64,000 nt of DNA, from NCBI GenBank assembly GCA_024404315.1, contig JAKSQD010000002.1:33977-97976 (forward strand), in the 5' to 3' direction. The position numbers and the translations under genes are program-made. Below, one piece after another: positions 34,700 through 43,515 of the stretch. Below the pieces are notes generated by a model. The model ran no database searches, had not been told where the DNA came from, and saw only the letters and a program-made list of their open reading frames with translations. The DNA is from Oscillospiraceae bacterium (GTDB lineage: Bacteria > Bacillota > Clostridia > Oscillospirales > Oscillospiraceae). Position 1 is the stretch's first letter. Every line of letters begins with the position of its first letter.

Positions 34700-36288
34700 T
34701 ATGATGCCGCTCCCTTTCTGTTATTGTGCGCCATGATGCAGCCCATGATGTTCTCCTGGGTGATGTCAGCGCCGGACAGCTCGCCGCAGATTTCGCCCTC
34801 GTTCAGGACATAGGTGCGGTCACAGGTGCCAATGATTTCCTGCATGTCGGAGGAAATGACAATAATGCCCTTGCCGTCCGCTGCGAGCTCGTTAATCACT
34901 TCATAAATCTCATACTTTGCGCCGACGTCGATACCACGGGTGGGCTCATCCATGATGAGCACGTCGGGCTGCGTCAGCATCCATTTGGCCAGAACAACCT
35001 TTTGCTGGTTGCCGCCGGAGAGGTCGCCCACGGGCTGCTCAATGTTGTTACACTTGGTCTTGAGCTTGCGGCGGTATTCTTCGGCCTTGACCTTCTCCTC
35101 GTTGCGGTTGAGGATGCCGTTCTTGGAGAAGTAGGTTTTCATAGCGGCGAGAGTGCTGTTGAACTCGATGGAGTCGATGAGCACCAGGCCATAGGTTTTG
35201 CGGTCTTCGGAGACGTAGGCGAGCTTGCTGTCAATGGCCTTGGAGACGGTCTTGGTATCGGCCTCCTTGCCGCCGATGAACACTTGACCGGAGATGTCGG
35301 TGCCGTAGGAGTGACCAAAGACGGACATAGCCAGCTCGGTGCGGCCAGCACCCATCAGGCCAGCCAGACCCACGACCTCGCCGGGACGAACCACAAGGTT
35401 GACATCATTGAGCACCTTTTTGCCCGCCAGCTCGGGGTGGAACACGTTCCAGTTTTTGATTTCGAAGATGGGAGAGGAACCAATCTTGACCCCTTCGCGC
35501 TTGGGGTAACGGTTGGTCAGCTCACGACCCACCATGGACTTGATGATGCGGTCCTCCAGAGCCTTGTAGCTCTCGGGGGTTTCGAGGCTGTAATCCTCGC
35601 CCTTGTGCATGGTCTCGATGGTGTGGCCGTCACGGATGACGGTGATTGCGTCCGCCACATAACTGATTTCGTTCAGCTTATGGGAAATGATGATCTGCGT
35701 GATGCCCTGTCTTTTCAGCTCCAGCATCAGGTTGAGCAGACCCATGGATTCTTCGTCGTTCAGGGAGGCGGTGGGCTCGTCCAGAATCAGCAGGTCGCAC
35801 TTCTTGCCCAGAGCCTTGGCAATTTCAACCAGCTGCTGCTTACCGGTGCCCAGCTGCATCACGGGGGTGTTGACGTTCTCGCCAGCCAGACCCACCTGCT
35901 TGAGCAGCTCGGTGGCCTTTGCACGGGTAACGTTCCAGTCGATGACACCCTTCATCTTTTTCTGTTCGTTGCCAAGGAAGACGTTCTCGGCAATGGAGAG
36001 GTAGGGGCTCAGGGCCAGCTCCTGATGAATGATAACGATGCCCTTTGCCTCGGAATCTCTCAGATTGTGGAACTGGCAGGTTTCACCGTTATAGATGATG
36101 TCGCCGCTGTAGGTTCCGAAACCGTAAGTACCGGAAAGGACGTTCATCAGAGTGGACTTGCCCGCACCGTTCTCACCACAAAGCGCCATGATTTCGCCGG
36201 GTTTGACCTTCAGATTAACGTCGTCCAGTGCCTTCACGCCGGTGAATTCCTTGGTGATGTGGTTCATCTCAAGGATGTATTGGGACAT
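34699..36288 (-). CDS. Multiple-sugar ABC transporter ATPase (MmsA/GguA type)
   Basis: 529 residues from ATG 36288 (AAGGAG upstream; an open frame continues to 36381 without a site). Two fused ABC domains: the first with GENGAGKST, the second with the degenerate GLMGAGRTE loop and a good LSGGNQQKV signature, typical of the sugar-CUT2 family. Powers import with the permease downstream and the binding protein upstream. Confidence 0.93.
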   Translation of the reverse strand: MSQYILEMNHITKEFTGVKALDDVNLKVKPGEIMALCGENGAGKSTLMNVLSGTYGFGTYSGDIIYNGETCQFHNLRDSEAKGIVIIHQELALSPYLSIAENVFLGNEQKKMKGVIDWNVTRAKATELLKQVGLAGENVNTPVMQLGTGKQQLVEIAKALGKKCDLLILDEPTASLNDEESMGLLNLMLELKRQGITQIIISHKLNEISYVADAITVIRDGHTIETMHKGEDYSLETPESYKALEDRIIKSMVGRELTNRYPKREGVKIGSSPIFEIKNWNVFHPELAGKKVLNDVNLVVRPGEVVGLAGLMGAGRTELAMSVFGHSYGTDISGQVFIGGKEADTKTVSKAIDSKLAYVSEDRKTYGLVLIDSIEFNSTLAAMKTYFSKNGILNRNEEKVKAEEYRRKLKTKCNNIEQPVGDLSGGNQQKVVLAKWMLTQPDVLIMDEPTRGIDVGAKYEIYEVINELAADGKGIIVISSDMQEIIGTCDRTYVLNEGEICGELSGADITQENIMGCIMAHNNRKGAAS

Positions 36289-36393
36289 TCTCTCAGCTCC
36301 TTTTCTTGGTTTATTCATCAATTTTTCCCGCACAAAAGCACACCATAGCTTGAGACCTGTGCAGCTGCCGGAAAAAATCAATTACTGAAAAAA

Positions 36394-36414
36394 GGGGCGG
36401 CAGCAAGCCGCCCC
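36394..36414 (-). terminator. Attenuating hairpin between binding-protein and ATPase genes
   Basis: GGGGCGGC/GCCGCCCC stem followed on the minus strand by TTTTTT. It should let the binding protein be made in excess over the transporter core. Confidence 0.82.
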
Positions 36415-36458
36415 ATAAAAGCGTATTTTTGGACTGAATGGAAAGGGAAAGAGGAAAC

Positions 36459-37619
36459 TTACTTCAGCTGATCCTCAGTGTAGTAGCCGGAATCAATCAG
36501 CATTTCCTTGTAGTTGTTGACATCAACAGCGACAGGAGTGCACATGTAGGTGGGAACGACCTTCACGCCGTTGTTGTACTGCTCTTCGTCGTTGATTTCA
36601 GGCTCGGTGCCCAGCAGAACGGCCTGAACCATGGTGACGCACTTCTCAGCCAGCAGGCGGGTGTCCTTATAGATGGACATGGTCTGCCAACCCTCGGCGA
36701 TGTTCTTGGTAGCCATGACTTCGCAGTCCTGACCGGTGATGATGGGCCAGTTCTCAGCGGTGTAGCCAGCGCCGGTCAGAGCGGCCTTGCAGCCATAAGC
36801 GAAGCCGTCAAATGCGGTCAGGCAGATGTCCAGGTGCTCGCCAGCGTAGAAGGAAGCCAGATAGTTCTCACAGGTCTGCTGTGCGGTCTCCTGAGACCAA
36901 CGCAGGATGCAGGTGTCCTGGAAGGAGGTACGGCCAGACTTCACGACCAGAGTGCCGTTTTCGAAGTACTCGCCGAGGACTTCCATAATGCCGTTGTACA
37001 GGAACAGAGCGTTGTTATCGTCGGGGGAGCCCATGAACAGCTCGCAGGTATAGGTCTGGTCGCCAGCGTTTTCAAGGTCGAGAGCGTCCTTGACGTACTG
37101 ACCGATGACAACGCCCACGCCCTTGTTATCGAAGGTGGCGTAATAGTCAACGTTGGGGGTATCCATCAGCAGACGATCATAAGCGATGATGGGGATACCA
37201 GCGTCAGCAGCTGCCTGCTCAACGGTGGTCAGGGAGCCAGAGTCGATAGCGGCGATGACCAGAGCGTCAACCTGCTGTGCAATCATAGCCTCGATCTGGG
37301 AAACCTGCTGCTGAACGTCGTCGTCACCGTACTGGAGGACGACTTCTGCGCCCAAAGCTTCCAGCTGAGACTTCATGTTGCCGCCGTCGTTGATCCAACG
37401 CTCGGAGGACTGGGTGGGCATTGCCAGGCCGACCTTCTTACCAGCCAGGTTAGAGCCGCCCTCGGTGGGAGTGGCAGCTTCGCCGGAAGACTCACCAGCG
37501 GCAGAAGAGGCGGGGGTGTCAGCGGGCTTGTCCTCAGCGGGCTTAGAGGAGCCGCCGCCGCAAGCGACCAGGCTCAGAGCCATAGCCAGAGCCAGGACGA
37601 GAGCAAATAACTTTTTCAT
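36459..37619 (-). CDS. Multiple-sugar ABC transporter substrate-binding lipoprotein (ChvE type)
   Basis: 386 residues. Lipoprotein signal peptide with lipobox LVAC, a Ser/Pro/Ala-rich linker (about 25-48) and a periplasmic-binding-protein fold of the ribose/galactose-type family (VGLAMPTQSSERW, GSPDDNNALFLYNG, LTAFDGFAYGCKAALTGAG). First gene of the operon. Surface-anchored sugar capture for the GguAB-type transporter. Confidence 0.94.
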   Translation of the reverse strand: MKKLFALVLALAMALSLVACGGGSSKPAEDKPADTPASSAAGESSGEAATPTEGGSNLAGKKVGLAMPTQSSERWINDGGNMKSQLEALGAEVVLQYGDDDVQQQVSQIEAMIAQQVDALVIAAIDSGSLTTVEQAAADAGIPIIAYDRLLMDTPNVDYYATFDNKGVGVVIGQYVKDALDLENAGDQTYTCELFMGSPDDNNALFLYNGIMEVLGEYFENGTLVVKSGRTSFQDTCILRWSQETAQQTCENYLASFYAGEHLDICLTAFDGFAYGCKAALTGAGYTAENWPIITGQDCEVMATKNIAEGWQTMSIYKDTRLLAEKCVTMVQAVLLGTEPEINDEEQYNNGVKVVPTYMCTPVAVDVNNYKEMLIDSGYYTEDQLK

Positions 37620-37708
37620 GCAAAATCTCTCCTTTTACAAATTATCTCCGGCATGTTCCAAACGAACTTGCCGGGATGACGAGGGTGGGACGAAGATGGG
37701 CGGGTGCT

Positions 37709-37741
37709 TTTCTATACTGTAAAGGTGAGACCATATAGAAA
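37709..37741. promoter_or_regulatory. Palindrome in the sugar-operon leader
   Basis: TTTCTATA (37709-37716) and TATAGAAA (37734-37741), an exact inverted repeat with a 17-base gap, lying about 20-50 bases downstream of the predicted transcription start. Could be an operator for a dedicated regulator. Confidence 0.5.
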
Positions 37742-37765
37742 AATATCCTCGTCCGATGTACCCTC

Positions 37766-37794
37766 ATTTTACCTTCTTTTGAACGAAACGTCAA
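37766..37794 (-). promoter_or_regulatory. Promoter of the sugar ABC operon
   Basis: Minus-strand TTGACG (37794-37789), 17-base spacer, TAAAAT (37771-37766). Confidence 0.75.
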
Positions 37795-37875
37795 CAAGCA
37801 GTTTTAAAAACTTCTTTGCATTTGTCCAAATTTAACAAGAAAATAAAGTACAAAATAAACCCACAATTTTTGAAA

Positions 37876-37889
37876 TGAAGACGTTTTCA
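37876..37889. promoter_or_regulatory. cre-like site
   Basis: TGAAGACGTTTTCA agrees with the CcpA consensus TGWAANCGNTNWCA at all but one position and is nearly palindromic. It lies about 80 bases upstream of the -35 of the sugar operon, a position more usual for activation or for binding by another LacI-family protein than for simple blocking. Confidence 0.55.
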
Positions 37890-38019
37890 AAATCAAAAAT
37901 GTTACTTTGTGTATAATTTGTCTTCTTTTTTCTGGAAAAGCCTTAACTATTTGTAATTCCGTTTTTCTACATTTTTCACAGCGGTTTTCGCCTCTTGTTC
38001 CATTTTGCTGAAAAAAGCA

Positions 38020-38048
38020 TTGCACTTTGGAGGCTTTTCTGATATACT
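38020..38048 (+). promoter_or_regulatory. Promoter for the short membrane peptide gene
   Basis: TTGCAC (38020-38025), 17-base spacer, TATACT (38043-38048). Confidence 0.7.
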
Positions 38049-38080
38049 ATGCCCATCAAAGCCAAAAGGAGGGAATCCCT

Positions 38081-38236
38081 ACGGAAAGCCGAAGTAAGGA
38101 TGACACGCCTGCGCCCAATCTGATCGTCTATCTGCCGATTATCGCTGGTTGTGTTTCTGCCGCCATGATGACCAACGGACTGTTGGTGCTGGGCGGCCTG
38201 GTCATGAGCGTTCTGCTGATGGTTGCTGATTTGTAA
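38081..38236 (+). CDS. Short membrane protein with apparent non-AUG start
   Basis: A strong promoter (38020-38048) and an AAAAGGAGGG site (38064-38073) lead to the codon ACG at 38081, seven bases on. From there 51 residues follow: a polar head (ESRSKDDTPAP) and two hydrophobic segments (NLIVYLPIIAGCVSAAMM, LLVLGGLVMSVLLMVADL). No ATG, GTG or TTG is in frame after the promoter. Either ACG is used, the gene has lost its start, or there is a base error. Function unknown. Confidence 0.5.
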   Translation, partial: TESRSKDDTPAPNLIVYLPIIAGCVSAAMMTNGLLVLGGLVMSVLLMVADL

Positions 38237-38340
38237 GAGAGAACTGTCATCGCTCAACCGGCGGATCGTGCCAGATCATCTATAAAAAAGTGCCATTGTC
38301 TCGCACCCATAGGCAAACACACTGTGGTTTGCTTACAAAA

Positions 38341-38382
38341 AAACGGGTTTGAAGCCGCTTTTGTGCTTCAAACCCGTTTTTT
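38341..38382. terminator. Bidirectional terminator
   Basis: 15-bp stem AAACGGGTTTGAAGC/GCTTCAAACCCGTTT with T-runs in both directions, between the short membrane protein (+) and the GH13 gene (-). Confidence 0.9.
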
Positions 38383-38402
38383 CGTTGGTATTTGTTTTTT
38401 CG

Positions 38403-40265
38403 TTAAGGGTTACACAGCAATACGCCCTGCTTGGGAGCGAGGTTCAGCCGCAGAACGCCGTTCATCACCAGGTGTTTGTCACCGGTGCGGACATCCACGG
38501 CCAATTTGTGCCGCCAGGGAAGCTCCACCAGCGTTTCCTCCCGCCCACTGTTGGCGGCGATGGCGACGCTTTCTTCCTGGTATTCCCGGACGAAGGAGAG
38601 AACCCCCTGACCGCAAGTGCCCCACCGGATGCCGCCCTGACGCAGAGGCTTGCTTTGACGGCGGTACTGACCCAACTGGGCGCAGTAGTCCACCAAATCC
38701 CGATCCTCCTTGCCCCAGGGGAAGGTCTGGCGGTTGAAGGGGTCTTCAAAGCCGGTCATACCTGCCTCGTCACCATAATAGACGGTGGGAGCGCCGGGGA
38801 AGCCGAACAGCACCAAAAAGCCCAGCTTGAGCAGGGTCATGCCGGAGGAGCGCTCACGGGGGGACATGGTATAGGTGGCTCGGAACTCCTTGGGCAAATC
38901 CCCACGGTCAGAACCCACGCCCAGATAGGTGAGAATGCGCAGGGTGTCGTGGGTGCCGAGGGAGTTCATAGCGGAATAGAAGGCGGAGGGGGGATAGTTC
39001 TCCCGCAGGGTCTCCATGCTGTTTTGGAAGCCCATGCCGTCGCCGTAGAGGAGGAAGTTGATGAGGGAGGTTCGGAAGGGGTAATTCATCAGGCCGTCGA
39101 GATGCCGACCCAGCAAATGCTTGCGGCGCACGCCGTAGGCCACTTTGGTGGAGCCGTCCTCCCACACCTCGCCAATCACAATGGCGTTGGGTTTGGTCTC
39201 TCGGGCGGCCTCGTGGATGCCGTGGACAAAATCGTCCGGCAGCTCGTCGGCCACGTCCAGCCGCCAGCCGTCCGCACCCGCTTTCAGCCACTTGCGAACC
39301 ACGGAATCCTCCCCGCCAAAGATGAAGTTTCGGTATTCCGGGCTGTTTTCCTGCACGGCGGGCAGGGAGTAAATGCCCCACCAGCTTTCGTATTTGTTGG
39401 GCCACTCCTTCCAGTCGAACCAGCTGTAATAGGGGGAGTCCTGAGACTGCATTGCGCCGGGGGTTTCATAGAACCCGTCGCCGTTGAAGTAGCGGGAGAC
39501 AAAGCCGGTGTGGTTGAATACGCCGTCCAAAATGATGCGGATGCCCCGTTTGTGCGCCTCCTCGCAGAGGTGGGTAAAGTCCTCGTTGTTGCCCAGCATG
39601 GGATCCACCCGGCTGTAATCGGCAGTGCCGTAGCGGTGGTTTTCGGAGGCTTCAAAAATGGGGCAAAAATAGATGGTTTCCACGCCCAGGCTGGAGAGAT
39701 AATCCAGCTTCTCCTCTACGCCCTTGAGGTCGCCGCCGAAGAAGTCCCGGTTACAGATGTCCCAGCCCTGAGCGGTCTTGCCCACGGGCTTGTAGAGGGG
39801 AGCCTCGTCCCACTCCTGATGCACGGAGCGGCCGCCCACCAGCCCCTCGGGGGAGGGAATGCGGGTGCGGTTGAAGCGGTCGGGAAAGATTTGATAGCAC
39901 ATTCCCTTGCCGAACCAATCGGGCACATAGTCGGAGTTGTCATAAACGGTGAGCTGATAAGTGCCTAGGTTCTGGACATAACCGTTCATGCGTTCGAGCT
40001 GGAAGGAATACCACACCAGACCCACATAATTGCCCACGTCCAGGGTACAGGAGAAGGCATCCCGCCCCAGCTCCGTGCTGACCCAGGGCATAGCGATGGT
40101 TTCGGTGCGGTTGTTGTCGAATTCAAACGTAGCCGTTAGGCGAGCCCGGGAAAAGCCCTCGGAGCGGGCGGGACGGAGGGTAAAGGTGACGCTTGTCCCG
40201 CTGGGAACTGCGCCGTAAGGCTTTTTGTAACGCTCGTCACGGGAATCATAAGTTAGGGTAAACAA
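38403..40265 (-). CDS. GH13 alpha-glycosidase (neopullulanase/cyclomaltodextrinase type)
   Basis: 620 residues from a TTG at 40265 with AAAGGAATG eight bases upstream; the open frame continues to 40328 without a site. An N-terminal beta-sandwich of about 130 residues is followed by the GH13 barrel: DGVFNHTG, ADGWRLDVADE with the nucleophile Asp, VIGEVWED with the acid Glu, and LGTHDT with the third acid. No signal peptide, so it acts inside on maltodextrins, pairing logically with MalQ. Confidence 0.9.
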   Translation of the reverse strand: MFTLTYDSRDERYKKPYGAVPSGTSVTFTLRPARSEGFSRARLTATFEFDNNRTETIAMPWVSTELGRDAFSCTLDVGNYVGLVWYSFQLERMNGYVQNLGTYQLTVYDNSDYVPDWFGKGMCYQIFPDRFNRTRIPSPEGLVGGRSVHQEWDEAPLYKPVGKTAQGWDICNRDFFGGDLKGVEEKLDYLSSLGVETIYFCPIFEASENHRYGTADYSRVDPMLGNNEDFTHLCEEAHKRGIRIILDGVFNHTGFVSRYFNGDGFYETPGAMQSQDSPYYSWFDWKEWPNKYESWWGIYSLPAVQENSPEYRNFIFGGEDSVVRKWLKAGADGWRLDVADELPDDFVHGIHEAARETKPNAIVIGEVWEDGSTKVAYGVRRKHLLGRHLDGLMNYPFRTSLINFLLYGDGMGFQNSMETLRENYPPSAFYSAMNSLGTHDTLRILTYLGVGSDRGDLPKEFRATYTMSPRERSSGMTLLKLGFLVLFGFPGAPTVYYGDEAGMTGFEDPFNRQTFPWGKEDRDLVDYCAQLGQYRRQSKPLRQGGIRWGTCGQGVLSFVREYQEESVAIAANSGREETLVELPWRHKLAVDVRTGDKHLVMNGVLRLNLAPKQGVLLCNP

Positions 40266-40386
40266 AGAATCATTCCTTTCCGCATATCCGGCATGGTCGG
40301 GCTTCGGACAGGCGGGGATAATACGCAAAAAAAGAAGAGGTGAAGGACTTGCGTCATTTTGCGCTCTTCAAAAATTTACCTGTATC

Positions 40387-40415
40387 ATTATAGAGAAGTT
40401 GTGCCCAAAAAGCAA
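40387..40415 (-). promoter_or_regulatory. Promoter for the GH13 gene
   Basis: Minus-strand TTGCTT (40415-40410), 17-base spacer, TATAAT (40392-40387). Confidence 0.75.
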
Positions 40416-40452
40416 GAAAAAACCGAAGGATTTCGGCGGCACAGCAAATGGG

Positions 40453-40516
40453 GGTCTGGAACCCGTCCCTTCCCCACCGGTTGCCCGGAAAGGGAAGGAA
40501 AAAGTGGTTCCAGACC
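40453..40516 (-). terminator. Hairpin after the teichoic-acid-polymerase-like gene
   Basis: GGTCTGGAACC/GGTTCCAGACC outer stem with a further inner pairing of CCCTTCC/GGGAAGG type. Same stem sequence as the other terminators of this group, but the T-run is poor. Confidence 0.6.
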
Positions 40517-40562
40517 TCCAAAAGCGGCAGGTTTTCCTCAAGCGGCCGCCGCTGCGCAGGTA

Positions 40563-43307
40563 TCATTGCTCGGCCAGCCAGTCCTTAACGACATGGTAGA
40601 TGCGCTCGCAGTTGTTGTGGTCGCTGAAGGCGAAGAAGTCATCCGCCCGGCGGATGTACTCCGGCTCGGTGGTGCACTGACGCTCCATAGCGGCGCACAG
40701 CTCGTGAACAATCTGCTCATGGTTGCGGCAGATGGGGCCAAAGCCCATGGTTTCGTAGATGAGGCCGCCTGCGTCGTAGTGAGGGGGCAGCTCGTCGGGG
40801 TGGTAGTAAACCAGACACTTGCGCATATAGGCAAAGTCAAACTGAACGCCGGAATAGTCCGTCACCATCAGGCTGGATTCGGTGAGAATTTTCTCATAGC
40901 TCATGTCACCGGTGGCGGGCATCAGCTCCACAAATTCGTTGCGGTCGAAGTCCTCCAGCTGGGCGCTCATGGCGGGATGCAGCAGGTAGATGATACGGTA
41001 GCCGTTGCGCTTGGCGCAGTCGATTAAGGTGGGGTCGTTGATGAGGTTGTTATAAATGCGGAAATAGGCGCTGTTCTTAAAGTTGCTGTTGTGGGTCTTT
41101 TTGTTGTTGGCGACGTTGGAATTGACGATATTTTTGCGCCAGGTGGGGGTAATGAGGATGATTTTCTGGTCGTTGTTTTTCAGTCCGTCGTAGCGAGCCA
41201 GACCGGTCATTTTCAGCTCCTCCGGCTTGTAGTCATAGAAGGGGTGACTCAGGTTTTTCAGCTCATAGGGAGAGGCCAAGCAGTAAAGACGGATGTTGTC
41301 AAACTGGCGGTTCTGATACTGGGCGATTTTCTGGATGGTCAAGCCGTGCTGAATGCAAATATACTGCCCCTGCTGAATGTCCTTGGTGAACATCCGGTAG
41401 GCGGTGCTGGTGTTGTACTGGGCGGAAATGTTGGCGTGAGTGCCCAGATAAGCCTCTGCCAGCACGCAAATGAGCTGACAGCGCAGGGTTCCATAGACCA
41501 GGATGTGTTTTCTGTCCTGCTTCACCAGTCTGGGATAATCCAAAGAATCCCGCTTGATGATGTAGTAGGGTTCCACATCGGGGGCGTTCTCTCTCAGGTA
41601 TTGATACATATATTCGCCGTTGTCGCCGGCCTTATACTGTTTATCAAACGTAACCCAAACGTGTTTTTTGGCGTAGCGCCCCCGCAGCAGCCAGAACAGC
41701 AGGCGCAGCACGAGGCCATGGAGAACCAACTGCTTGTTTTTGAACTGCTTCCAAGCCTCCCGCCAGAAGAGCAGCTCCCGCTTGATGTGGAAGCGGCGGC
41801 GGCGGTTGCGGATGGTGAGGGTTTTTTCGTCCTTGCGCAGCAGCATTTTGTTCTCGCCAAAGAGCCAATAGCCGTATTTGTTGTTGGCGTCGATGCGGGA
41901 ATTGGGGGTGGCAAAGGTAATCTGGAAGGGATAGTCCTGCTCCTGGAAGCGGAAGAAGAAGCGAATCTTCATAGACTTCTCGGCAATGGGGATGTGGAAC
42001 TGGAGGGCGTGCTTTCGAGCCATCGTCACGCCGAAGCACTTGGTTAGGGGGTAAATGCCCAGCTGTTCGGCGGGATAGGTGGTGGAAACGCCGCCGGAAG
42101 AAACCACAGCATACACCTCATATTCCTCCCGGTTGATGAAGTCCTTCAAGCCGACGTTGGCATCAATCTGGAGAACGCCGTGGTTGTAGTTCATGATGCG
42201 GATGCGGATGACCTCTTTGGAGATGCGGGAGAAGGGATGTTCCGGCACGGCTTCTTCTTCCACGCCGTCCAGTCGGGGGAACTGGAGCAGGAAACGCTTG
42301 TTGCGGGTGGTGACACGGTAATCACGCCCCAGGGCGGCGGTGCGACCCCGCATGAGGAAGAAGCGCACCACACGGGAAGCCTGCATATGGGGGGTCAGTT
42401 GGTGGCGCAGGATGGTGGCCGGGTCGAGCAGAGCGCAGGCTCGGAAGGTGGCCTCAGCGAAGGCGAGCGCCTCTTCCTTGCCGGAGAGGGTTCCCTTGCT
42501 GCGGTCGTTCATGTTGCAGTTGTACTTGGTGTACAGCAGGTAATAGCAAATCATCTGGACAAACTGAGGGATTTCTCCTCGTTTTGCCTTGATTTCCTCC
42601 AGGAAAGGAAGGATAAAGTTTTCCACGGAGGGCTGATACCACCACGGCTGATATTGCAGGGGGTTGGTGGAGGTGTTGTCCTCCCGGGTGATGGTGTAGA
42701 TGAATTTCCCCTGTTTCAAGTAGCAGAACTGGGGGTAATCCATCTGGTATTCCATCAGAAAGCGATAAAGTGCATCGTCGTGGAGACCCGGCTGGAAGTG
42801 GTAGCTTTTGACCAGCTCGGCGGGGAAGAAATAGGCTTGCAGCATGGGCTGAACCAAAATTTCATTGGAGGGGCCGTCCAGGTTTACAATGTCGATGTCA
42901 CAGCGGGGGTCAAAAGCGCCCTTGTAGCGGGTGAAGCCGGTGTCGGTGTCGCACTGGATGGGCTTGAGGGAGACGGCGGTCTGGTGGCTTTCCAGCACGT
43001 CTGCGGCCAGATCATAAGCGTGATCGGAGAAGGTGGCGGAGGCTAGGGTAAAATTCAGCCAACGACCCTCAGCCTGCGCCATGCCCAGCTCGTAGCCCTC
43101 CCCTACCTCGGCCTCGGGTGCGGAAAAATAAAGGGCGTTGGATAGCTCCGCAATCCGAGCGGCGGTTTCCTCCGACTCGTGGGGATCGACCACAATCAGC
43201 TGCCCCTTTTTCCGAAAGGTGCTCTGCTGATTCAGATTGAGCAGGGCTTCTTCCAGTTTTTCCTGAGAATCAACGTATAAAATGGTAGAAAACAACAGGT
43301 TTTCCAT
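40563..43307 (-). CDS. CDP-glycerol glycerophosphotransferase (TagF/TagB)-like protein with N-terminal glycosyltransferase-like domain
   Basis: 914 residues. The N-terminal third resembles a GT2-like fold without a clear DXD. The middle contains an Ig-like/beta part and a basic stretch with a short hydrophobic segment (LVLRLLFWLLRGRYAKK) likely to sit on the membrane. The C-terminal 370 residues match the glyphos-transferase family: YICIQHGLTIQKIAQ, ITPTWRKN, and SLMVTDYSGVQFDFAYMRKCLVYYHPDELPPHY. Such enzymes add glycerol- or ribitol-phosphate to wall polymers. No other teichoic acid genes are in the window. Confidence 0.87.
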   Translation of the reverse strand: MENLLFSTILYVDSQEKLEEALLNLNQQSTFRKKGQLIVVDPHESEETAARIAELSNALYFSAPEAEVGEGYELGMAQAEGRWLNFTLASATFSDHAYDLAADVLESHQTAVSLKPIQCDTDTGFTRYKGAFDPRCDIDIVNLDGPSNEILVQPMLQAYFFPAELVKSYHFQPGLHDDALYRFLMEYQMDYPQFCYLKQGKFIYTITREDNTSTNPLQYQPWWYQPSVENFILPFLEEIKAKRGEIPQFVQMICYYLLYTKYNCNMNDRSKGTLSGKEEALAFAEATFRACALLDPATILRHQLTPHMQASRVVRFFLMRGRTAALGRDYRVTTRNKRFLLQFPRLDGVEEEAVPEHPFSRISKEVIRIRIMNYNHGVLQIDANVGLKDFINREEYEVYAVVSSGGVSTTYPAEQLGIYPLTKCFGVTMARKHALQFHIPIAEKSMKIRFFFRFQEQDYPFQITFATPNSRIDANNKYGYWLFGENKMLLRKDEKTLTIRNRRRRFHIKRELLFWREAWKQFKNKQLVLHGLVLRLLFWLLRGRYAKKHVWVTFDKQYKAGDNGEYMYQYLRENAPDVEPYYIIKRDSLDYPRLVKQDRKHILVYGTLRCQLICVLAEAYLGTHANISAQYNTSTAYRMFTKDIQQGQYICIQHGLTIQKIAQYQNRQFDNIRLYCLASPYELKNLSHPFYDYKPEELKMTGLARYDGLKNNDQKIILITPTWRKNIVNSNVANNKKTHNSNFKNSAYFRIYNNLINDPTLIDCAKRNGYRIIYLLHPAMSAQLEDFDRNEFVELMPATGDMSYEKILTESSLMVTDYSGVQFDFAYMRKCLVYYHPDELPPHYDAGGLIYETMGFGPICRNHEQIVHELCAAMERQCTTEPEYIRRADDFFAFSDHNNCERIYHVVKDWLAEQ

Positions 43308-43358
43308 AACAAATACCTCTTTATTGTGGGTTTTTCTGGAAATTTCTCATACAAAATC

Positions 43359-43387
43359 ATTATAACAGCATTGCACCTGATATGCAA
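43359..43387 (-). promoter_or_regulatory. Promoter for the TagF-like gene
   Basis: Minus-strand TTGCAT (43387-43382), 17-base spacer, TATAAT (43364-43359). Confidence 0.78.
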
Positions 43388-43417
43388 CCGTCTTTCCGCA
43401 GCCTGGCGCAAAGAAAA

Positions 43418-43478
43418 GGGTCTGGAACCCCTCCCCGGCACGGCCTCAGCCGTGGAGAAAGGAGGGCATTCCAGACCC
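43418..43478 (-). terminator. Terminator of ileS
   Basis: GGGTCTGGAA/TTCCAGACCC outer stem with an inner CACGGC/GCCGTG hairpin, then TTTTCTT on the minus strand. Confidence 0.78.
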
Positions 43479-43515
43479 AAAACAAAATTCCTTTAACGGG
43501 TGTGCAGATGGTGCA

